Shown here: in pieces, positions 54,140-62,289 of the stretch
Numbering within the stretch: position 1 is the stretch's first letter
Layout: the number at the start of each line of letters is the position of its first letter
Assembly: GCF_000372725.1 (NCBI RefSeq)
Contig: NW_005201984.1
Location: forward strand, 235,209-299,208
Length of the DNA stretch: 64,000 nt
Direction: 5' to 3'
Source of the DNA: Emiliania huxleyi CCMP1516
Taxonomy: Eukaryota; Haptophyta; Isochrysidales; Noelaerhabdaceae
Position numbers and translations under genes: made by a program
The notes under the pieces: generated by a model
What the model was told of the DNA's origin: nothing
The model's database searches: none
What the model saw: the letters and a program-made list of their open reading frames with translations, nothing else

Positions 54140-55105
54140 TTTCTCTCTTCGTTCCCCCCCCCGATGGTTCCCCTTTTCCGCCTTCGAGGCTCTCGAGCCG
54201 AAGAAACAAATGGGCCACAACGGTCCCATTCGCCCAGAAAGAAAGAAAGAAAACAGACAACCCAAGGGAGGGATGGGAGGTCGCCACGCCGCCACAACAC
54301 AAGAAAGAAAGAAAGAAACCGGACACCCCGAGCCATTAAAAAAGAAAGAAAGAAGACAGACAAACCCAAACGTGAAACGAGGGATGGGGGAGGAGACAGG
54401 GACCACACCACACCTGCACGAGCAGGATTTTGAAAGGACGATCAGGGGCACAGCGCACAGCGGCTGACCGCACAGGTGGGGCTCTCCTGGTCCTGCTCCT
54501 GACAAGGGACACGAGTCACGACAGGCTCGGCGCTCGCAGCGCGGTGCCAGGTGCACGGTGGACTCCCAACTCCACTGGCGGTCTCATCTCAGTCTAGCGA
54601 CCTGCCTCCAGCTTCTCACTGGCAGTCTCTCGCAACCACAGGCACACTGAGTGAAAGAAAGAAAGAAAACAGACACGCCAAGGGAGGGATGGGAGGACGG
54701 CACGCCGCCACCACACAGGGATTTTAAAGAAAGAAAGAAAGAAAACGGACAACCCAAGGGAGGGATTTTAAAAGAAAGAAAGAAAGAAAACACACAACCC
54801 AAGGGAGGGATGGGAGAACGGCACGCCGCCACCACACAGGGATTTTAAGGAGAGGAGTGTGGTGCGCTAGCCGTCGCCCACCCTGGGGAGTCTGCCTCTT
54901 CGTATCTCTTTTCGCAGTCTCAGGGATTTTAAAGAAAAGAAAGAAAACAGACAACCCAAGGGAGGGATGGGAGGACGGCACGCCGCCACCACACAGGGAT
55001 TTCAAGGAGAGGTGTGTGGTGCGCTATCCGTCGCCCACCCTAGGGAGTCTGCCTCTTCCTATCTCTCTTCGCAGTCTCTCGCCGATTCTCGCTGCAACCT
55101 TCATG
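54140..55105 (-). mobile_element. Pile-up of LINE and related repeat 3' ends
   Basis: At least five minus-strand fragments lie in series. Four end in (AAAG)n runs on the plus strand (54236, 54300, 54655, 54725-54790) next to CCCAAGGGAGGGATGGGAGG and CGGCACGCCGCCACCACACA, the complement of the copy-A 3' UTR. The most upstream fragment (54990-55105) also keeps coding sequence matching CTCCCTAGGGTGGGCGACGG and GCGAAGAGAGATAGGAAGAG of copy A. Bases 54400-54640 match the hairpin repeat at 19640-19875. The series suggests repeated insertion into earlier tails. Confidence 0.8.
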
Positions 55106-55244
55106 CCAAACACACTGAGTGAGCGCAGACTGGAATTCTTTTACTGAGTACCAAAAGCTCACCAAAACGCGGCCGCCGTACCTTGGCTCCAGCCCAAAAA
55201 ACCTCTGAGTGTCGGAACCGCCTGATCGCTGCAGTCGCCTCAGG

Positions 55245-58200
55245 ATGTCAGAGCGCTGCTTCACCGCGCCTGATCTCCACAAGATCGGCGTACTGATGCC
55301 ACTGACTGACAACGGCGACCCTCAGCACTGGAAGGCGATGGCCTGCGCCGCACTGCTCGCCGTCGCCCACTTCAACGCTCGCGACGGCAGCGTGGTGCCG
55401 GCCTTCTCACAATCTTCCGGCGTCTCGAGCCTCGCTTTCAACCTCTCCGCCCGACTATACGACACCGCCTACACACCAAACGGTGCTGTCGAGGCTTTCC
55501 GAGTGGCGCAGGATGCGGGAAGCGCCGGGCTCGTCGGTCCGTACCGCTCTGCAAGCAGCATCTCCCTATATCCGCGCGGCGACTTCCTCGACCTACCGCT
55601 CGTGTCGTACGGCTCCACGTCCGTTGTCCTCTCAAACAAGCCCGCCTTCTCCCGCACCGTCCCGACTGACGAGGACTCTGCGGCGGTTGTGGTGAGCGCG
55701 ATTGGCGGCTTCGGCTGGCGAAACTTCAACATCGTTCACGTCAATGACGCCTGGGGTAGTCCGTACGCGCAGCTCATCGCGGCGCGCGCAGCAGCCTGCG
55801 GCCTCAACCCGCCTCTAAAGATCAAGTTCGAATATGATGACGAGCAATCTGCGCGTGAAGCTGTCCGGACGCTCAGCAAGCAGCCGCAAACCATCGTCGT
55901 GCTTCTCGCCTTTGTCAACGACCTGCCCGGTATATTCAACGAGGCGGACGCTCTTGGCCTGTTGAGCGGCTCGCACGCCTGGATCGGCTCCCGCTCCTTC
56001 TCGCCCGCCTCGGTCAATGCTCTGGTCGACGCCGGCCGGATCTCCAACACCACACGAGACAAGCTCGAGGGGATGCTGCAGGCAGGCCACGCGCCAAACA
56101 CCGAGAGCTTCGGGCTCTTCAAGCAGTCCTTCGCCCGCCTCTCCCCAAAGGAGTGCGAGGCGCAATCTAGCCGAGATAGAGTCGAGATATAGCCGAGGTG
56201 TGCCGAGAGGTAGCCGAGGATATACGAGAGAGAGCCGAGATCGCTTCACCCTTCTCTCCCAGACGCAGTGGCGAGGGGATTGGGTGCTGGCCGCCTCTCT
56301 CACGCCTGTATCCGCGGACAGGCGATGGACCCGCAGCTCGGCGGGATGGAGCCCTCCACCTTTGCAGACCCGCCTGAAAACACGGCCTACGCCTTCGATG
56401 CCACCGCCACCGTCGCGCTTGCTCTGAGGGAGCAGAGGGAAGGCAACCTCACCTCCGCCAACCTCTCCACCGCAGAGCTGCTGAGGCGCGTCTCATTTGA
56501 GGGCGCGAGCGGCGCAGTCTCCTTCGGCGGGGAGGGGCACGGGGCGGGAGACCGCAATGTCGCGTCGCTATCGAGCGAGCTGCGCTCGTGGCGGCAGGAG
56601 GACGGGGCGGGCGAGCTCGACTACGTCCCGCTCCCGCTCGAGGCTGGCGCAAACCCGTGCTTCGCGACTCTGTCGCCCGAGGCGGCCGCGGGCATGGTCT
56701 GGCTTGGCGGAGGGTCGACACCGCCTCGCGACGCCATCCTCGTGGCGGAAGAGGAGGAGCGGAGGCGGCGCGACGAGGCGCAGGCACTGGTGTGGAAGCT
56801 CTGCGTCGGTGTCGGCGTGCCGGGCCTGCTCCTCCTCGCGTGCGGCGTGGCGCTGCTCTTCTACTCCTTTCGGCTGCAGAGCCGGAGGAAGCAGCTGCTG
56901 TGGCGCCACAGCCGACTGCCCCTCCGCTTCTCGCACACCGCGCCCGGCGGCAAGTGCCTCCTCCTCTAACGCCCTCCGCGTCGGTGCGAGGCGCCACTCT
57001 CTCTCAGCAGCTCTGCCTGTGAGCAGGTACCACCTCTTCTCTTCTCTTCTCTTCTCTTCTCTTCTCTTCTCTTCTCACCAGCTCTGCCTGTGAGCAGGTA
57101 CCATCTCTTCCTCTCGCACACGTGGCTGAGCGGCCAGGACCAGGCGCTGCACCGTGGCCCAGCGGCGGCCGTGCAGCACGCGGGTCCCTCGACGCGCCTC
57201 CTGCCCCCTCTGCCACGCCAGGTGCACCTGATCAAGCGGCGGCTGAGCACGCTCGCACCCGGCATGGACATCTTCCTCGACGTCGACAACCTGCAGGAGT
57301 TCGGCAGCCTCGCCGACGAGGTCGCCGCGTCCGACGTGGTCCTCCTCTTCCTCTCGCGCGGCTACTTCGCCTCAAAGGCGTGATGCGAGTAGAGGAGGCT
57401 CATGTCTCGGCCCCCCTCGGCCCCTCTCGGCTCCTCTCGGCTCCTCTCGACCCTCCCTCTCTCCCAGGCGTGCGCCATCGAGTACGAGGCGGCCGTCCGA
57501 CTCGGAAAGCCGCTCATACTCGTCCACGAGGCGAACGAGAACAAGGGCGCGGCCTGCCGCTGCAGCGTGCGAGGGCAACCGTGACACGACTGTCTGACCG
57601 CATGCCGTGGCTGCATTAGGCGGCCTGCCGCTGCAGCAGGCGAGGCGCGACTGCCCCGAGGCGATCCGCGACGAAATCTTTGGAACGAGCCGACCGGTCG
57701 TGTCGTGGCAGCGCTCCGACGCCTTCCAGCAGGTCGCGCTCAAGCGCATCGTCGCCGAGGCCCTCCTCGCGTCCGCCTGCGCTGCCCGGCCATCGATTCG
57801 TTGAGTAACAGTTTACAACCAATAGGTGCTCGTCGCGTGCGGCTGCGACCTCCCGCGCTCTGACTTGCGTGTCGCTCGCCGCAGCTCCGACGACGCCACA
57901 GCCACCCCCCTCGCGTCACTCCGCAGCACTCCGCATGCAGCACGCCGCAGCACGCCGCACGACGCAGCGGCCGAAGCCACAGCCGTTTCTCGCTCCGCCG
58001 CGTCCCCCTCCGCCGCTCCCTCCGCTGCCTCCGGCCCTGCTCGCATCGAGGAGGAGGAGGTGGAGAGCGGGGCGCTTGGAGGCCGTGGAGGCGTTGTGGC
58101 GATCGGCACGCTCCTCGGCGTCTCCTCTGCTGGCGCCGGCAGTGGCGCCGCCGCCTCGAGGGCGGACGCGGGGAGCGTGACAGCCAGTGGTATCGTTGAT

Positions 58201-59155
58201 CATCGGTCATTAGGCGCCTCCTCTGCTGGCGCCGGGCGCCGCTCTCTCCCTGCACCCAAAGAGACGCGTCCCGTGCCCGGCAGTGGCGGCGGTGCCTCGA
58301 GGTGGACGAGGGGGCTGTGGCACAGCAGCCGCGCCTCGGGCGAGGAGGCCGCGGCGGGTGGCAGGCTCGGCGGAGGGAAGGGCGGGCGGGGCGGCATCTC
58401 AGGCATCTCGTTGGGGAGCGACGCGCTGTACTTGCACACGGAGGCGCGGCTGGCGGCGAGGCTGCAGGGCGGGCGGCTCGTCCTCGCTTTCTCGCGCCAC
58501 AACCCGGGCGCGCGCGAGATCGCGCTCGAGGTCGCGTCGCTGGTGGCTGGCTGCAGCGCCGCGGAGTGGCCTCTGGCTGGACCTCTGGACGGGCGGGTGG
58601 TGCCGCTCTTGCTGCTCGACGCGACGACGTTTGGCGGAGACTGCGGCGAGGACCTCGCCGACGACGTGCGGCAGTGGTGCGCGCAGGTCGCCGCGTCGCG
58701 CGAGCCGCCGCAGGAGGAGTGCAGCGCCGTCGCCCTCCGCCCCTCCTTCTCCAGCTCGCTGGGCGGCTCGTCGCGCAGGAGCGGCGGCGGGCGCGCCGCG
58801 TCGCCGAAGCGGCGCAACTCGCTCTCGCGCCGCCCCTCCCTCTCGCGCTTGCCGAGCCTCTCCTGCGCCCGCGGGCCGGTCGAGCCGCCCCTCCTCCTCC
58901 ACGCCGCCCTCGCCGAGGAGACTCGCGGCTGCCCCGTCAGGAGAGGCATCCCACGAGCTGCTCACCAGCTAAAAATCGCTGTTATAGGAGGGCGGCTGCC
59001 CCTTCGAGGAGGTGATGCAGCGCACGCCGACCGACCTCGTGCACGCGTCCCTCTTCACGCAGATCGCGCTGCCGTGGTTCGAGCAGCCCGACTTCAGAAA
59101 GGCGGCGCTGGTCGCGCTCTCGCAGGAGCTCGACCAGCGAAGCCTCGCCGCCTGA
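55245..59155 (+). CDS. Receptor with ANF/PBP1 ligand domain, one TM helix and cytoplasmic TIR domain
   Basis: Exon 1 (55245-56159) is a type-1 periplasmic-binding/ANF-receptor lobe: HKIGVLMPLTDNGD, AGSAGLVGPYRSASS, PLVSYGSTS, FGWRNFNIVHVNDAWG, TIVVLLAFVNDLPGI and AWIGSRSFSP. Exon 2 (56322 to about 56932) completes it (NTAYAFDATATVALAL) and gives a membrane helix (KLCVGVGVPGLLLLACGVAL) plus a basic stop (RRKQLLWRHSRL). Exons 57098-57143, 57222-57377, 57468-57546 and from 57620 give a TIR domain: YHLFLSHTWLSGQDQ, MDIFLDVDNLQEFGSLADEV, VVLLFLSRGYFASKACAIEY and KPLILVHEANENKGGLPLQQ. A disordered linker follows, then a second domain (LYLHTEARL, GRLVLAFSRHNPGA, VVPLLLLDATTF, GGCPFEEVMQRTPTDLVHAS) ending at 59155. 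The GC-AG introns are phase-consistent. No signal peptide is seen; a first exon probably lies upstream, near the LINE pile-up. Joining the 57.8-59.2 kb part to this gene is inference. Confidence 0.75.
57003..57097 (+). repeat. Duplicated splice-acceptor block around a TTCTC microsatellite
   Basis: CAGCTCTGCCTGTGAGCAGG and TACCA follow each other twice, ending at 57026 and 57097, separated by about nine CTTCT units. Only the second copy continues into the TIR reading frame. Confidence 0.9.
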
Positions 59156-59974
59156 GCCGGGACAACGCGGCGGGCCGTTTACAGCTGCGGTGTCCGGCTC
59201 CTCAGACCGCATATTTGCATACTCGTACAGGTCTTGAGGCCGTATTAGCCTCAACATTTCTACGTGTGAGTGGGCTCTTGTATCTGAGCAAGTGCATGCG
59301 ACAATAGCGCCACATGTACATGTCAGGCGTTGCGTACGGACGTGTGGAAGTCGGAATGTGTATAAAGTACGTATTTGTGGAGGCCGAAGCCGACGGATAC
59401 CTTTTTTTTCGCACTTGGAGCACTCTCTTGGAGCGTCGTGCGGTCATCTTCATCAGCCTCACACGACACACACCCACAGCGCACACAGGGCCTCACGCTC
59501 AGCGCTCAGGGACGGGGAGGGAGCTATGAAGCGCGCATCCCCAGGACCAGAGGTCCCCGCGGCCGGATGATCGGGATCGACCTAGACCTAGTCTAGAGCA
59601 AAAGTTCGCAAGCAAGGGGCCAAAATATAAAGACACCGGTATCCGAGGCGTCGCTCGTGCTTAGCGGGTTCTTTTTCGCACGACACTGGGCGAGGGAGTC
59701 GCATAATACGAGCGTCATCTTGTAGTGAACAGGCCGAGTTTGCGGTTTGAGCGCCCAGCGCAGACCGACCGACCGCAGGGGGGTCCGGTCGACGGCCGCG
59801 GAAGACCGCAGACCGGAGGGGGGGTCCGGTCGGTCGGAGCACAGACCGAGGGGGCGGGGGGGGGGTCGGTCGGGTTGGCTCGAGGGTCACACACACCGCA
59901 CACCGACGCTCGCCGCAGCTGTGAATAAATTACTATCTCGAAAACTAGAGACCAAGCGCCCTCTCCCCGTCTAA
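59156..59974. other. Intergenic with G-rich GGTCGGTCGG repeats
   Basis: No gene is seen. From 59755 to 59880, and again at 60255-60315, ACCGACCG and CAGACCG words alternate with runs of 6-9 G. Such G-runs could form quadruplexes on the plus strand. Confidence 0.6.
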
Positions 59975-60100
59975 TCACTCCTCGTCGTCCGAGTGGCTGA
60001 GCTCGAGACCGAGACGCTCAGAGCCGCTTGAGCGCGGCCAGAGCTTGTACAAAGCGACGGCAAGCAGGACCAGGCCTGCGACTGCGTAGATGCTCCACAT
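59975..60100 (-). CDS. Small single-pass membrane protein, or last exon of one
   Basis: A 41-residue minus-strand frame: MWSIYAVAGLVLLAVALYKL is a membrane helix ending in aromatic and basic residues, followed by WPRSSGSERLGLELSHSDDE(E), an acidic tail. The frame stays open upstream to about 60170 with a Pro/Ser-rich stretch (SAKETSSPRPEQARPHTC) typical of the outside stalk of type I membrane proteins, and a possible acceptor (AACTAG) lies near 60170. So it may be the terminal exon of a larger membrane protein rather than a free microprotein. It is too short for similarity to be judged by eye. Confidence 0.4.
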   Translation of the reverse strand: MWSIYAVAGLVLLAVALYKLWPRSSGSERLGLELSHSDDEE

Positions 60101-60335
60101 ACATGTGTGGGGTCGGGCTTGCTCGGGCCTCGGCGAAGAAGTCTCCTTGGCGCTTGGCTGCGTAACTAGTTTTCAGAGTGAAAACCGGCGATTTCGAAGC
60201 GCCCGTGGCGGTTCGCGAGAAGGAGGGAGACAGAGCGTTTGAGGGGGCTCACGGCAAGGACACCGACCGAGGGGGGGGTCGGTCGTCACGCAGACCACCG
60301 ACCGGCGGGGGGGTCCCCACGAACTAGGGGGGGTA

Positions 60336-60690
60336 AAAGAAAGAAAACGGACAACCCAAGGGAGGGGTGGGAGGAACTAGGGGGGTAATAAAATAAATAA
60401 ATAAAACGGACACACCAAACAAGGGGTGGGAGAAGGACAGGGTCCCCACCTGCGCGAGCAGGATCTTGTAAGGACGATCAGGGACACAGGGGAACGGGAG
60501 CGGGGAGCGCATCGCGACCCGGAGGGGGGCTGGCTGGGCAGGGTTCACCCACACGACAGGGTCCAGGGATTCCCCTCTCGTATAGGACAAAGTTGCACCC
60601 GGCGGCACGGGGGCAGGCGCGGGCCTCCTACTGGTTGCGCTCTCCTAGTTCTCCTGCTACTGACAAAAGGGACAGCGACAGGTTCGCAGG
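60336..60690 (-). mobile_element. Hairpin repeat family copy with ATTT/CTTT tails
   Basis: On the minus strand: CTGACAAAAGG-like start region, then CTGATCGTCCTTACAAGATC, CCTGCTCGCGCAGGTGGGGA, CTGTCCTTCTCCCACCCCTT, TGTCCGTTTTATTTATTTAT (60385-60410), then a second tail CCCTTGGGTTGTCCGTTTTC (60336-60362). It looks like one copy inserted next to an older tail. It ends about 65 bases before the transporter start codon. Confidence 0.65.
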
Positions 60691-60756
60691 CGCCGGCAAA
60701 ATTCTTTTCGCTCGCCCGCCCCAAGCGACCACTTTTGCCTGCAACCGCTCTGGTCT

Positions 60757-61997
60757 ATGGCGAGCCCGCGCCTCCTCGCGCTCCTCGTCGTTGGCTATTA
60801 CGGCTCCTCTACTCTCAACTCGGTTCTCACAAAGCAGATCCTGACCAGCTTCCCTCGGCCGCTCACGGTGACGCTCTGGCAGCAGCTTTTCTCTTCGCTC
60901 TACTCAGTCCTCCACTTCCGCGTCACCACTGGCCGATGGCTCGACCTGCAGCGCCACGCCAGGAGGGTCATGCCCGTCGCCGTGGCGCTCGTGATTGCTC
61001 TCGTTGCATACAGAGCAGCCTTGCTCCACGCGGCGGTGTCGTTCGCGCAGGTCGTGAAGACGCTGCAGCCGCTCTTCGCCGCGGGCGTCTGCGCCATCCT
61101 CCTCGGCGAGCGCACCCCGCCGATGCGGCTCGGGGCGCTGCTGCTCCTGGTCGCAGGCGTCGGCCTCGCCTCGGCAACCGAGGTCGCGCCTTCGTCTGGT
61201 TGGCCGGCGACATGTGCCCGTGCGCATGTCGCTGACCTGGCACACACCTGCCCGCAGGTGGACTTCCGGCTCGTCGGCTTCCTCCTCGCAGCGCTCTCGG
61301 CGCTGGCGCAGGCGGTGCATGCTGCACTCGCCAAGCAGTGCCTTGGCTCCAGCCGCGCCAGGCCTCTCTCGCCCGACAAGCGAGACAAGCCGCCCTCGGA
61401 GATGGAGCTCTTCGCCCTCGCCGCCGTCTACGCGACCGGCCTGCTAGCGCCCCTGTGGGCCGCGGTCGACCTGCCCTCTCGCGCGACACGGTACCGTCAG
61501 GACACGTCCGTGACACGTCCACGCCACGTCCAGGTCGATCTCCCGCGCGCCATGCGGCCCGACTACAGCACGGTGGGCCTGCTGCTGCTCAACGGCTGCT
61601 GCAACCTCGCCGACAAGCTGCTCTCCTTCTGGCTCCTCTGCTTGCTCGCCTCGCCCGTGTCTGCGGCGGTCGTGTCGGTCGTCAAACGGGTCATCATCGT
61701 CGCAGCGGCCGCGCTCTGGTCCGCCGCCTCCGCCGGCCTGGCCGCTTAGACGCCCTCCGGACTCACGCACCCAGCGTGAATAGGTTCGGCACCTCCATTA
61801 GCGCCTTGCACGCCTTTGGCGTCGCCACCGCGGCCGCCGGCGTGGGGCTTTATCAGCTGGCGCCCTCCGCCGCAAAGGCGCGCGATTCGGAGCTGGACGA
61901 GGAGGGGCAGCCGCTGGTGGCCTCGCCGGTCCTGCACTTGCAGGCGCCGCACTTGGGTCGCACCCCGCGGAGGCAGCAGCCGCTCCTCCCCGTGTGA
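60757..61997 (+). CDS. Triose-phosphate/nucleotide-sugar transporter family (TPT/DMT) membrane protein
   Basis: Multi-pass antiporter-type protein of the drug/metabolite transporter superfamily. Exon 1 (60757-61182) begins MASPRLLALLVVGYYGSSTL and includes NSVLTKQIL, PRPLTVTLWQQLFSSLYSVL, VSFAQVVKTLQPLFAAGVCA (typical TPT) and LLGERTPPMRLGALLLLVAG. Exon 2 (61258-61464) has DFRLVGFLLAALSALAQAVH. Exon 3 (from 61534) has GLLLLNGCCNLADKLLSFWL and PVSAAVVSVVKRVIIVAAAA. A last exon has FGTSISALHAFGVATAAAGV and a cytosolic tail to 61997. Introns 61183-61257 and 61465-61533 are GT-AG. There are nine or ten predicted helices and about 360 residues. No plastid leader is apparent at this start, so a Golgi, ER or plastid-envelope location is open; the substrate is unknown. 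Confidence 0.8.
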
Positions 61998-62289
61998 GAC
62001 AGAGAGAGGCCAAGACCACCCCGTAGTGTCAACGTGTTCTCAGAAAAAGTCAGCTAATCCCCTATAAAACGACGAGTCCCCGTCTCTCGCTCGCGTCTCG
62101 CTCTCGGGGTTTTGAAGAAGTTGCGTAAATTCTTATTTCTGAGCCCCGTGGGCGCTTGCGCGTAAAAGCCGTACGAGCCGGCATTCAGAGAGAGAGAGAG
62201 AGAGAAGTACGACATTCAAGGCCAACTTAAGTGACGGGAGAGTGACAGACGATGCAGAGGTAGTTATAAGCTGATCGTAAGGAGGCAGG

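Noticed and set aside
58200-58965. Minus-strand frames over the receptor's C-terminal domain
   Set aside because: Pro/Ser/Arg-rich antisense of the plus-strand exons; no motif.
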